From Actimicrobium sp034313845 (lineage in GTDB: Bacteria > Pseudomonadota > Gammaproteobacteria > Burkholderiales > Burkholderiaceae_D): a stretch of DNA of 64,000 nt. The notes below the pieces were generated by a model. It saw nothing but the letters and a program-made list of their open reading frames with translations. It had not been told where the DNA came from and did no database searches. The stretch lies in assembly GCF_034313845.1 (NCBI RefSeq), contig NZ_JAVIWN010000004.1; one strand, given 5' to 3'. Each line of letters starts with the position of its first letter. Position 1 is the first letter of the stretch. This document shows, piece by piece, positions 45,311 to 54,124 of the stretch. A program made the position numbers and the translations under genes.

Positions 45311-45612
45311 GGCGAGAGGAAGGTTGGTGTGACGCCGAAGACGGTGCCACGGGTTGAATCGGAAAGGCGGGATTATACCGTGCCGTGCGTGGCTTCGCCG
45401 ATCCAATCACAGTGCAAAGCAAGCAGGGACCGCTACGGCGGGCCGGACAGTTATGCCCGCATTTTGTGAATAACTTTGTGCATAACCGTACTCAACACCA
45501 TCGCAGACCAGTCCCGGCTTGGGCTAGAGCTGGTGCCTTTTATTTAGGCAGCACATAAACGGCCGATGTAGTCGGTCGCCGCCATCGACAAACGCGCTCG
45601 GTTCGGGCCTGC
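45311..45612. other. Gap between purL and the HD-GYP regulator gene
   Basis: A 302-bp region containing the purL promoter (minus strand) and the end of the signalling operon. The only structure I can point to is the pair of DnaA-box-like sites at 45465-45485. No PurR-type palindrome is evident. Confidence 0.4.
45465..45485 (-). promoter_or_regulatory. Two DnaA-box-like sites upstream of purL
   Basis: On the minus strand TTATGCACA and TTATTCACA lie 3 bp apart, both fitting the relaxed DnaA consensus TTATNCACA. They lie about 155-175 bp upstream of the purL start. Could be a DnaA-responsive or titration site; two boxes alone are not an origin. Confidence 0.4.
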
Positions 45613-46650
45613 TCAGTCGCCGTCCCGGTTGGCGTAGTAGATCACCATGACTTTGTCCCAGTCGTGGAAGAAGGCCTCCACGCAGGCTGGATCGAAGTGG
45701 CTGCCCGCACCTTCGTGGATTAATGCGACGGCGCGATCAATGTCCCATGCGGGCTTGTACGACCGCGCCGAAGTCAGCGCATCGAACACGTCAGCCACTG
45801 CAATAATCCGGCCATACAGCGGAATCTGTTCCCCTTTGAGTCCGTTCGGGTAACCGGTGCCATCGAATTTTTCATGGTGCGTCAAGGCGATCGATGCGGC
45901 AACCTGCAGCAGCGGCGACGTACTTCCATGCAGGATATCGGCACCGATCTGGGCATGGGTACGCATGATGTCCATTTCGGCGTCGTCGAGTCGACCCGGC
46001 TTGAGCAGAATATTGTCGGGAATCCCGACCTTGCCGATATCGTGCATCGGCGCGGCATCCCCGAGCAAATCCAGTTCGGCCGGCCCAAGCCCGAGGTTGC
46101 CGGCGATCAGCCGGGCATACTTGGTCAAGCGCAACAAATGGGCACCGGTTTCCGGGTCGCGGTATTCGGCCGCACGCGACAGGCGCAGAATGGCTTCACG
46201 CTCACGCTCAACAATTTCGCGCGTTGCCTTGGCCACCTCTTCGGACAACCACTCGGCGCGACTGGCCAGCTGTTTCTGGGCGACGCGCAAGGCCAGCAAA
46301 TTGGTAACGCGGGCGCGCAATTCAGTCTTGTTGACTGGCTTGGTCAGGAAATCGTTGGCACCCAGTTGCAGCGCCGTGTGCCGCACTTCGGTCTGCACAT
46401 CGGCAGTCACCATGATGATTGGCACGTCGTTCTTGCCGGGCAGACGGCGAAAGGCCTGCAGAAATTCAAGGCCGTCCATATCCGGCATCATGTAATCGAC
46501 AATCAACAGGTCGACTTTACTTTTGCGGCACCAGGCCAATGCCTCGATCGGATCGGCCATCCTGACTGCCGTGACGTCCGGGATCACCTGCAGCATATGA
46601 CCAAACAAGGCAAGGTTAGTGAGGTCATCATCGACGATCAGGACAATCAT
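45613..46650 (-). CDS. Response regulator with HD-GYP c-di-GMP phosphodiesterase
   Basis: A 345-aa RpfG-like protein. Residues 1-125 are a receiver with the phospho-acceptor Asp52 (LIVDYMMPDMDG); a helical linker leads to an HD-GYP domain with the metal ligands (MHDIGK) and the signature HHEKFDGTGYP. It should hydrolyse c-di-GMP when activated. Its ATG overlaps the stop of the hybrid kinase gene as ATGA, so the kinase is its probable partner. Last gene of the minus-strand run cheY-cheZ-binding protein-kinase-HD-GYP. Confidence 0.94.
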   Translation of the reverse strand: MIVLIVDDDLTNLALFGHMLQVIPDVTAVRMADPIEALAWCRKSKVDLLIVDYMMPDMDGLEFLQAFRRLPGKNDVPIIMVTADVQTEVRHTALQLGANDFLTKPVNKTELRARVTNLLALRVAQKQLASRAEWLSEEVAKATREIVEREREAILRLSRAAEYRDPETGAHLLRLTKYARLIAGNLGLGPAELDLLGDAAPMHDIGKVGIPDNILLKPGRLDDAEMDIMRTHAQIGADILHGSTSPLLQVAASIALTHHEKFDGTGYPNGLKGEQIPLYGRIIAVADVFDALTSARSYKPAWDIDRAVALIHEGAGSHFDPACVEAFFHDWDKVMVIYYANRDGD

Positions 46651-49649
46651 GGCGTTTCTTTCATTCGGTAAATCAGGTCAACCAGGCGAGCAAAAGTCGA
46701 CTGCATGTCTTCATGCAATTGGGTAAGTCTGGGCAAGTCTCCTGCATGACTGGCGCGATCGGCACTGCGTGCCAGACCAGCCAGCTCATCCATGCCCAGC
46801 GTCGCGCTGGACCCCACCAACCGGTGGCACAGCGCTGCTGCCCGACCGAAGTTGACGCTGGCAATGGCGCTGCCGAGTTGCTCGAAAATCGGCGGAGTCG
46901 TCGAGGTAAACAGATCGAGCATGCCGTACTGTGCGGCGAGGTCATCCTCGAACATGTCATGCAGCCGATGCATGTCAAGCAACAACGGCGCACTGGTGAC
47001 CTGCGCCTCTGCCTCCGACGACGTCGCAACGGATACGATACCCGGCAAGCGCTGCGCCAGCATCTGGGCGAGCAGTTCGCGCCGGATCGGCTTGGCCAGG
47101 TAATCATCCATGCCGGCTTCCAGACAGCGCTCGCGATCGCCCTGCATCGCATTGGCCGTCATCGCGACAATCTGGATATGGCCACCAGCGATTTGCTCGT
47201 TCTGGCGAATCCGGCGGGTCGCTTCAAACCCGTCCATCAGCGGCATCTGACAATCCATCAATACCAATCCGTACGATACCGTCGCGAGCGCATCGAGCGC
47301 CTCATGCCCGTCAGCGGCTACATCGACCGCATAGCCCATCTGATGAAGCTGATGCAACGCGAGCTTCTGGTTGATCACGTTGTCTTCGACCAGCAATACC
47401 AGACGGTGATCGCGCGGCGAGTGCTCGACAGCAACGGGCGCGATCACTGCGCGCCGGTCCCCGTCGACCGGCACCTCCGTGCGACGCCGTTCCAGCGCAT
47501 CGCTGAGTGCATCGAACAGGGACGACTGGTGCAACGGTTGCTGCAGACTGGCATGAAAGCCGTGCGCGCTGGCTTCAGCATGCGCCGTATTGCTGTCTGC
47601 CAGCAAGATGAAGCGACTCTGCGGTGCGATATCGACCAGCGCCTGGCGCAGCATGTCAGCCGCCATGTCCGGCAACGTCGAATCGATCAGTACCACTTGT
47701 TTGCGACTGCCCGCAAAATGCCGCTGCTGTTGCTCCAGTGCGCGCGCAGCGGTATCGACCACCTGCACCGACATGCCCCAGGATTGGATATAGGCGCGCA
47801 GGATATGAGCCTGAATCCGGTGCGGCTGAACCACCAGCACGGCCGTACCGCCCTGCTCCGGCAAAGCCAACGGCGCAGCACTGCCCGCCAGCACATCCAT
47901 CGGTAATTCAAACCAGAATGTCGAGCCGACCCCCGGCTTGCTGTCAACGCCGATGTGCCCGCCCATCAATTCCACCAGCCGCTTGCAGATCGACAATCCC
48001 AAACCGGTGCCACCATATTTGCGGGTCACCGAGCCATCGCCCTGGACAAACGGCATGAATAGCCCTGCCGTGACCGGCGCAGCGATACCGATGCCGGTAT
48101 CGGTGATTTCAAACCGTACCGTACAGACATCCAGTTGCCGATTGACCTGCCGCACGCGGACCCGGACTTCGCCGGACGGCGTGAACTTGACCGCATTGCC
48201 GATCAGGTTAAGCAATACCTGACGCAAGCGTCCGGCATCGACCCATACCATGGCGGGCAAGCCGGGTTCGACGAAGCACAGCAGACGCAACCCTTTTTCG
48301 CGTGCCTTTAACGCCAGCACGTCGACGCTGCCTTCGACCAGCGGCAGCAAATAACAACGGACTGCCTCGATCGTCATCTTGCCGGCATCGATGCGCGAAA
48401 AATCGAGGATCTCATCAATGATCACCATCAGCGCATCGGCGGATGACTCAATTGTTGCGGCGAACTCTTCCTGTCGAGTATCCAGCGGAGTTTCGCGCAG
48501 CAGACTGGCCATCCCGATCACTGCATTCATTGGTGTACGGATTTCGTGGCTGACGGTGGACAAAAACGCGCCCCGTGCGGCATTGGCTTGCTCGGCCACG
48601 ACTTTTGCTTTGTTGAGTTCGGCTTCCACCTGTTCGCGATGACGCATCACTTTCCACAGTACCGCTGTGTAGAGCAGCACCAGGCCAGCAATCAAGACAC
48701 CCAGCAAATTGAGGTTGCCGGCACCAGTCGACCAGCGCTCCATCGCATGGGCCTCGGACATGCCGACCAAGGCCACTACCGGGAATTTGCGTGCCGTCTG
48801 AAAATTGAAGATGAAGGCATCCTCATCGGGCGCGTCCTTGCCCAGGAAGTAACGGAACTGGCCATGCTCGATATTGCGGGCCAAATCAGCGAACAGCGGC
48901 AGACTGGAATAGTTCTGATTGACGGCAAGACCCGCCGTAGCAGTCCCGGCCAGCACGTTGCCCTGGTAATCAAACAGTGTCGCATTGCTCACTTCGGAAC
49001 CCAGCACCGCCCGGTAATGCGGAAACAGCGCGCCCGGATTGACCGCCACCAGCAACGCCACCGGCATGCCGTGCAGCGATGCACTGCGCAAGAACGGAAT
49101 CACATAACCTTGATCCTGGCCGGCACCCGATGCAGGCAGGGTGACGGGAATCTCGTTGAAGTCACGCACGAATTGTGGTCGTCCGGGGACCATCGTGTCG
49201 CCTCCCTGCCCGTTAAAACCGAGCTGAGCGAGATCGAACTGACGCCCTGCCAGCAAGCTATTGGAACTGAGCAGCACCTTGCCGGCAGGGTCCAGTACCG
49301 AAATCGATCGCAGCCGGGTCGAACTATGCAATGCCGCGTCGACCAGTGCCGTGGTCTGGGCCACGCTGGCATTCGGGTCTTGCTGGTCGATGGATAGTGC
49401 CAGCGCCCAAAGCGCACTATCGATCGCCGTCAGCGTTTCGGAAACGTGATTTTCAAGCGCGCTGGCATACAGCCGGCCCTGCTCGGCTTCGGCTTCCAGC
49501 GCCTGCTCGCGCACATGACGTGCGAACACCGCCATACCCAGCAGTATGAGACAGGCAAACAGGACACCCGACCCCATGAAAAAATAACGCGCATTCCAGC
49601 CCGGCAGGATTTTTTTCAGTAATGCACTTTGATCAAACGTTGAATCCAT
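46647..49649 (-). CDS. Membrane hybrid histidine kinase with HPt domain
   Basis: A 1000-aa sensor kinase. A membrane helix near residues 25-45 and another near 315-335 enclose an extracytoplasmic Cache-like sensor. Then come HisKA (FLSTVSHEIRTPMNAVIGMA), HATPase (N box LIGNAVKFTP, G boxes DTGIGI and GGTGLGLSICKR), a degenerate first receiver (Asp in VVLIDSTLPDM but no usual acidic pair), a full second receiver (LVEDNVINQK, MDCQMPLMDG, KPI) and a C-terminal HPt (CHRLVGSSATLGM). BarA/TorS-type multi-step phosphorelay. Gap of 6 bp to the binding-protein gene upstream and ATGA overlap with the HD-GYP regulator downstream. Confidence 0.94.
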   Translation of the reverse strand: MDSTFDQSALLKKILPGWNARYFFMGSGVLFACLILLGMAVFARHVREQALEAEAEQGRLYASALENHVSETLTAIDSALWALALSIDQQDPNASVAQTTALVDAALHSSTRLRSISVLDPAGKVLLSSNSLLAGRQFDLAQLGFNGQGGDTMVPGRPQFVRDFNEIPVTLPASGAGQDQGYVIPFLRSASLHGMPVALLVAVNPGALFPHYRAVLGSEVSNATLFDYQGNVLAGTATAGLAVNQNYSSLPLFADLARNIEHGQFRYFLGKDAPDEDAFIFNFQTARKFPVVALVGMSEAHAMERWSTGAGNLNLLGVLIAGLVLLYTAVLWKVMRHREQVEAELNKAKVVAEQANAARGAFLSTVSHEIRTPMNAVIGMASLLRETPLDTRQEEFAATIESSADALMVIIDEILDFSRIDAGKMTIEAVRCYLLPLVEGSVDVLALKAREKGLRLLCFVEPGLPAMVWVDAGRLRQVLLNLIGNAVKFTPSGEVRVRVRQVNRQLDVCTVRFEITDTGIGIAAPVTAGLFMPFVQGDGSVTRKYGGTGLGLSICKRLVELMGGHIGVDSKPGVGSTFWFELPMDVLAGSAAPLALPEQGGTAVLVVQPHRIQAHILRAYIQSWGMSVQVVDTAARALEQQQRHFAGSRKQVVLIDSTLPDMAADMLRQALVDIAPQSRFILLADSNTAHAEASAHGFHASLQQPLHQSSLFDALSDALERRRTEVPVDGDRRAVIAPVAVEHSPRDHRLVLLVEDNVINQKLALHQLHQMGYAVDVAADGHEALDALATVSYGLVLMDCQMPLMDGFEATRRIRQNEQIAGGHIQIVAMTANAMQGDRERCLEAGMDDYLAKPIRRELLAQMLAQRLPGIVSVATSSEAEAQVTSAPLLLDMHRLHDMFEDDLAAQYGMLDLFTSTTPPIFEQLGSAIASVNFGRAAALCHRLVGSSATLGMDELAGLARSADRASHAGDLPRLTQLHEDMQSTFARLVDLIYRMKETP

Positions 49650-49655
49650 CGCGGC

Positions 49656-50489
49656 TCAGTTCCCCGACAAGACCGGCTCACGCCGCTCGCCGTCGGCCAG
49701 CAGGATCGCGTCGAGCCGGTATTTCCGTGCGAACTGCAACAAGCGCTTGTCGGCACGAATGACTTGCATGAAGCGGTCGACCCGCGCCAGCAACGACAAG
49801 TCCCCCGGTGCCAGCGCATACGCGTAATCGGTCTGATGGAAAGGCTGGGGTGAGGCAATCACGCGCGCCCAGTTGGTCAGGTCGAGCATGCGCTGGCTGT
49901 ACGGAAAGTCCGTCATGAAGGCATCGACACGACCGGATTCGACTTCCGTTTCACGCGACATCGGCGGCTTGACGACCATCAGCGTGGCCTGACGTAACGC
50001 GCGCTGCATGATTGGCTCCATCACCGTACCGGCCTGGACGGCGATCAAGTGACCGGGCTGGTCAAGATCCGCCCAACTGGCAATCGCTTTGTTGTTGACG
50101 GCAGTGACGGCATAGATATCGCTGCGCAAATACGGCTGCGTAAATGCCAGCTGGGCACGACGGGCCGGTGTAATTCCGACTGCGTGCATCGCAATATCGC
50201 ATTGATCGGTTAGCAGCTTATCGACCAGCAATGCGAACGAACTGTCTACAAAGCGCACCCGAACGCCGAGTTCCTTGCCCAGCGCGGTGGCGATGTCGAT
50301 ATCGATCCCGCTAAGCTGGCCGGTCTTGGGATTGCGATAGGTAATGCCGTAATACTCGGGCCACACACAGACGCGTAATTCGCCGGCATCGAGAACGCGC
50401 TGCAAACGCTCCGCAGCAGCAGCGGGGACCTGCGCACCCACGGCGAAGAAGGTCGCGAAAGCGGCTAGCAACACCGTGCGGAATGCCAT
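49656..50489 (-). CDS. Periplasmic solute-binding protein linked to sensor kinase
   Basis: A 277-aa binding protein of the amino-acid (SBP family 3) class: signal peptide MAFRTVLLAAFATFFAVGA...AAAAE, then ELRVCVWPEYYGITYRNPKTGQLSGIDIDIATALG. The start at 50489 is set by AAGGAG 7 bp upstream; longer frames run into cheZ DNA. No transporter genes are adjacent. Being 6 bp before a hybrid kinase gene suggests it is a ligand-binding co-receptor for that kinase and not a transport component; this is inference. Confidence 0.88.
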   Translation of the reverse strand: MAFRTVLLAAFATFFAVGAQVPAAAAERLQRVLDAGELRVCVWPEYYGITYRNPKTGQLSGIDIDIATALGKELGVRVRFVDSSFALLVDKLLTDQCDIAMHAVGITPARRAQLAFTQPYLRSDIYAVTAVNNKAIASWADLDQPGHLIAVQAGTVMEPIMQRALRQATLMVVKPPMSRETEVESGRVDAFMTDFPYSQRMLDLTNWARVIASPQPFHQTDYAYALAPGDLSLLARVDRFMQVIRADKRLLQFARKYRLDAILLADGERREPVLSGN

Positions 50490-50571
50490 CCTGGACTCCT
50501 TGAAAAGCGAAGCGCGATCAATTATTTGAGCCAACTGAGCCAACGTAGGTGACACCATACCGAACCGTGAC

Positions 50572-51231
50572 TCAAAAACCAAGGTCAGCCAGCAAATCAT
50601 CGACACTGGACTGGTCCAGCGCGGTGCTGCCTGGCGCACCCGGGCCGGCGGTTTCTTCGACACGCTGTACCTGCACCACGGTGCCCGGTGGTGCCGCATC
50701 GATGAGCAACTTGAGCAAATCGTTTTCGGTACGTTCCATCAACGTAACGACTTTCTTGATCAACTGTCCGGTCAGATCCTGGAAATCCTGCGCCATCATG
50801 ATGTCCGACAACGCCGCGCGGGTACCGCCACAACCGCTTTGTACCTGCGCCAGAAATTGCCGGGTGGTTGCGACCAGTTCGGCTTGCGTGACTGGATTAA
50901 CATCATTGACCGCATCGTTGGCGGCCGCACCCCACGACTGCTCAAGCGTCGCCGCATCCCGCCGCAACTGCTCTTGCACCGGGATATTTTCTTCAACCTT
51001 GAGCAGTACGATATTGGCCGCATTTTCAGTCAGGTTAGCGATGTGCACCAGGCGTTCGCGGGCGGACGGGAATTCGCTCGCGGCGCTTTCCAGCACACCG
51101 TCGGCACCCAGTTCCGCCAAGGTGTCGTGCAATGCCCGCACGATCATGCCGAGACGCTCGAACACCGGAATCCCGCTTCCTGCCGCGGGCAACTGCAATG
51201 CCGCCGGAGGCGGGTCGATAAAAGTGGTCAT
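50572..51231 (-). CDS. cheZ: CheY-P phosphatase
   Basis: A 219-aa CheZ. The catalytic helix MMAQDFQDLTGQLIKKV contains the conserved Asp and Gln that position water for CheY-P hydrolysis, and the C-terminus ends in SSVDDLLADLGF, the CheY-tethering peptide. Starts within the cheY stop (ATGA overlap), the usual cheY-cheZ arrangement. Confidence 0.95.
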   Translation of the reverse strand: MTTFIDPPPAALQLPAAGSGIPVFERLGMIVRALHDTLAELGADGVLESAASEFPSARERLVHIANLTENAANIVLLKVEENIPVQEQLRRDAATLEQSWGAAANDAVNDVNPVTQAELVATTRQFLAQVQSGCGGTRAALSDIMMAQDFQDLTGQLIKKVVTLMERTENDLLKLLIDAAPPGTVVQVQRVEETAGPGAPGSTALDQSSVDDLLADLGF

Positions 51232-51635
51232 GTCGACACCCCTTTCTTGATCATGATTTTGTCGAGTTTTTCTTTCAGCGTGGCCGCCGTGAACGGCTTG
51301 ACGATGTAGCCGTCGGCGCCAGCCTGGGCCGCTGCAATGATGTTTTCCTTCTTTGCCTCGGCCGTCACCATTAGCACCGGCAAATTACCTCTTACCGGGT
51401 CAAGCCGGATTTGCTTGAGCAACTCCAATCCATCCATGACCGGCATGTTCCAGTCGGTGATGACAAAGTCAATCGGTACACCATTTGCATGACTCGATTG
51501 CAGCATGCGCAACCCGGCAGCACCGTCTTCTGCTTCGTGAATCTTTGTGAAGCCGATTTCCTTGAGCAAATTGGAAATGATGCGCCGCATCGTGGAAAAA
51601 TCATCAACAACAAGAAAATTGAGTTCGCTAGCCAT
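51228..51635 (-). CDS. cheY: Chemotaxis response regulator CheY
   Basis: A 135-aa single-domain receiver very close to flagellar CheY: FLVVDDFSTMRRIISNLLKEIGF, phospho-acceptor Asp in FVITDWNMPVMDGL, conserved Thr/Lys in MVTAEAKKE and IVKPFTA. It would bind the flagellar switch when phosphorylated. The start may be 51635 or 51641 (two ATGs, MTMASEL); neither has a strong ribosome-binding site. First gene of the minus-strand run. Confidence 0.95.
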   Translation of the reverse strand: MASELNFLVVDDFSTMRRIISNLLKEIGFTKIHEAEDGAAGLRMLQSSHANGVPIDFVITDWNMPVMDGLELLKQIRLDPVRGNLPVLMVTAEAKKENIIAAAQAGADGYIVKPFTAATLKEKLDKIMIKKGVST

Positions 51636-52193
51636 AGTCATTTCAAGGTGAGAAAAAGCGCGCTGCTGACATGAATACAAGGTCTGCAGTGCCCCGCGAT
51701 GCATCACCGTGAGTGTCGGCACGACGCAGTACGTAGTTGCAAGCGGATAGATTTTCCGTTGAAAAATTCTTGCAAGCATCATTCTAGCAAATTTCTCGCA
51801 CCATAATGAATTGTTTTATTCGTTATAAACATAATTATAGAAATAAATTTAATGGTCTTAGCGATCATAAAATTAGATCAACAAACCAATCTTTAAAAAA
51901 AATCGCAACCAGGTGTCAGTTGCGCCGAAAGATTTCCGTCAAGTACCATCTTTATCGCTTATGGAAAACTCAAATTTTCCAAATATAGGCGATAAAAATA
52001 TTTATTTTCGATAATTTAACAGATGAGGGCTTTATTCAAATCATTACTGGTAAGATCACTCCCGTTCTCTACGACTGTAAGCGTGGAATTCATGGACGGA
52101 ACACGCCCATGGCTTGTCCTTTATAAATTTATGCTCTTTCAGCTATCAAGGCTGTCGGGTCTGGTTGGTCAATCCACTTAAAAGGAGCGCACG
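51636..52193. other. AT-rich divergent region between cheY and receptor gene
   Basis: A 558-bp gap; 51780-52140 is markedly AT-rich against a high-GC background. It holds a 46-bp imperfect palindrome and a sigma-28-like promoter (51951-51996). Small frames inside it, such as 51806-51988, lack ribosome-binding sites and have atypical composition. The receptor gene follows an AAAGGAG ribosome-binding site. Confidence 0.6.
51951..51996 (+). promoter_or_regulatory. Nested palindrome with sigma-28-like promoter boxes
   Basis: Outer arms TTTATCGC/GCGATAAA and inner arms GGAAAA/TTTTCC form a 46-bp imperfect palindrome. Within it TCAAATTT (51970-51977) and GGCGATAA (51988-51995), spaced 10 bp, resemble the FliA consensus TAAAGTTT-N11-GCCGATAA (one mismatch in the -10 box). 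It would direct transcription toward the receptor gene 200 bp downstream. Confidence 0.4.
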
Positions 52194-54113
52194 ATGGCGC
52201 TTGTCAAAAAGTTTTCCTCCGCAACGACTGCCACCGGAGCTGAAAGCAGCAAGGTCTCCGCCGCTTCCGGACGCGATGCCGAAGCCCAGCGCAAGAAAGC
52301 ACGCACGCTGGCCAAGCAGCAGCAGGCCGCCGAACGGATTGCCGCCGCGACCGCCGAACTGTCATCGGGCATCAACGAAGCCTCTTCCGCAGCCGAATTA
52401 TTAAAACGTGCGTCCGACCAGATCGCCACCGGTGCCGAAGAAGCCTCCGGCGCGGCGCAGGAATCGCTGGCTGCCTTGCAGCAAGTCGAAGGGGCGATTG
52501 CCCGCCAATTACAGAACGCGGATATCAGCCAGACCAAGGCCGAGAGCGTGCAAACGCTGGTGTCGCAGATTAATGGCGAAGTGACCATGCTCATTGCCAA
52601 CATCAGCGTCGCCGCTGACCGTCAGGGCGCCTCCGTGACCATGGTGGTCGAGCTTGAAAAGCAGGCCGCCAATATTGGCGACATCGTCAAGGCCGTGGCC
52701 CGCATCGCTGACCAGACCAATTTGCTGGCCTTGAACGCAGCCATCGAAGCAGCCCGCGCCGGCCAGCACGGCAAGGGATTTGCGGTTGTGGCCGATGAAG
52801 TGCGCACACTGGCCGAAACCTCCGAAAAAAGTGCCAAGCAGATTCAGGATCTGGTCGGGCAAATCCAGCAGGAAGTCAAAGTCATCGCCGACGGCATGGG
52901 CTCTTCGGTCGAACGTGTACTGAGCGAAGTCGAGAACGGCAAGCGCATTACCGAACAACTCGAACAGATTCGCATCGACGCAATCGACATCGTTGGCGGC
53001 ATCCGTGAAATTGCTACGGGTGCCTTGCAATCGACCAATGCGGCCAAGCAGTCGCTCAAAGGTTCCGAAGACATCGCCGCCGCCGCCGAAGAGCAATCCG
53101 CTGCCGCCGAAGAAGGTGCCAAGACCGTCGCGCAGCAGAGTCAGGCGCTGACCGAATGCGAGCAGACCTCGCAAAACCTGGCTGAAATGGCCGAAGACCT
53201 GAAGAATTCGACCGATGTCGCCAAGAGCGCCGAAGAAGTCGCCGCCGCTGCCGAGCAGCTGTCGTCGGCCGTGGCAGAAATCAGCCAGTCCGGTTCCCAG
53301 ATCATGGCTGCACTCGACCAGATCCTGAAAGGCGCGCAAGTGCAATCGGCTGGTACCGAAGAAGTCGCAGCAGCGATTTCGCAAATCGAAAAAGGCGTCG
53401 AAGTCGCGCAAGTCCGTGGCAAGGCCAGCGGCGAAAAAGTCATTGCCATCAAGAGCCTGCTCGACGTCAACAAGACCAGCATCGATAGCCTGATCACCGG
53501 CATCTCGTCGTCCGTCGATGCATCGCGCGGCAGCCTCAAGCAGATCAAGGAACTCGAACTGGTCTCGCGCCGGATCGACAAGATCGTCGACGCCATCACC
53601 ACTGTCTCGATCCAGACCAACATGCTGGCAGTGAATGGCTCGATTGAAGCAGCGCGTGCCGGCGAATTCGGCAAGGGCTTTGTCGTGGTCGCCACCGACA
53701 TCCGTAACCTGGCGCATGACTCGGCCGAAAACGCCGACCGTATCAAGGACCTCGTGCGTGCGGTGCAAGACCAGATTGGCATCGTTGGTCGCGACCTCGA
53801 CGAAATAATGGCAACCGCTTCCGGTGCCGCCGACAAGGCCAAGACGATTACATCAAGCCTGATCACGATCGAAACGGACATCCTCTCGGTCGACAAGGGC
53901 ACCCGTGAAATTCTGGTTGCCGCCAACGAGATCGCCAATGCGATATCGCAGGTCAAGACCGGTGTCGACCAGATTTCTGCCGCTGCCCAGCAAGCTGACA
54001 AGGCCGCCAACGAAGCTGCCACCGTCGCGCAGCAGCAATCAAAAGCTGCCGAACAACTCTCCGCTGCGGTCGAGGAAATTGCCTCGCTGGCTGACGAACT
54101 TCAGAGCGCCTGA
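52194..54113 (+). CDS. Soluble receptor-like protein with two MCP signalling domains
   Basis: A 639-aa, almost wholly coiled-coil protein with no membrane helix or sensor domain. It contains two complete chemoreceptor hairpin tips: IADQTNLLALNAAIEAARAG at residues 171-190 and VSIQTNMLAVNGSIEAARAG at 471-490, exactly 300 residues apart; each is followed by the matching GKGF.VVA..R.LA segment. The key Glu and Arg of the CheA/CheW-contact tip are kept in both (Glu185/Arg188 and Glu485/Arg488). Ala/Glu-rich segments that could be methylation sites lie around 296-312 and 345-362. It heads the chemosensory operon, 11 bp before the triple-CheW gene. Confidence 0.93.
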   Translation: MALVKKFSSATTATGAESSKVSAASGRDAEAQRKKARTLAKQQQAAERIAAATAELSSGINEASSAAELLKRASDQIATGAEEASGAAQESLAALQQVEGAIARQLQNADISQTKAESVQTLVSQINGEVTMLIANISVAADRQGASVTMVVELEKQAANIGDIVKAVARIADQTNLLALNAAIEAARAGQHGKGFAVVADEVRTLAETSEKSAKQIQDLVGQIQQEVKVIADGMGSSVERVLSEVENGKRITEQLEQIRIDAIDIVGGIREIATGALQSTNAAKQSLKGSEDIAAAAEEQSAAAEEGAKTVAQQSQALTECEQTSQNLAEMAEDLKNSTDVAKSAEEVAAAAEQLSSAVAEISQSGSQIMAALDQILKGAQVQSAGTEEVAAAISQIEKGVEVAQVRGKASGEKVIAIKSLLDVNKTSIDSLITGISSSVDASRGSLKQIKELELVSRRIDKIVDAITTVSIQTNMLAVNGSIEAARAGEFGKGFVVVATDIRNLAHDSAENADRIKDLVRAVQDQIGIVGRDLDEIMATASGAADKAKTITSSLITIETDILSVDKGTREILVAANEIANAISQVKTGVDQISAAAQQADKAANEAATVAQQQSKAAEQLSAAVEEIASLADELQSA

Positions 54114-54124
54114 CGGAGACCGTG

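Noticed and set aside
45465..45485. Replication origin
   Set aside because: Only two relaxed DnaA boxes, no AT-rich unwinding element, and no dnaA, dnaN or gyrB in the window.
51806..51988. 60-aa frame in the AT-rich cheY-receptor gap
   Set aside because: No ribosome-binding site, AT-driven Lys/Arg/Asn content, and it overlaps the nested palindrome and promoter-like boxes.
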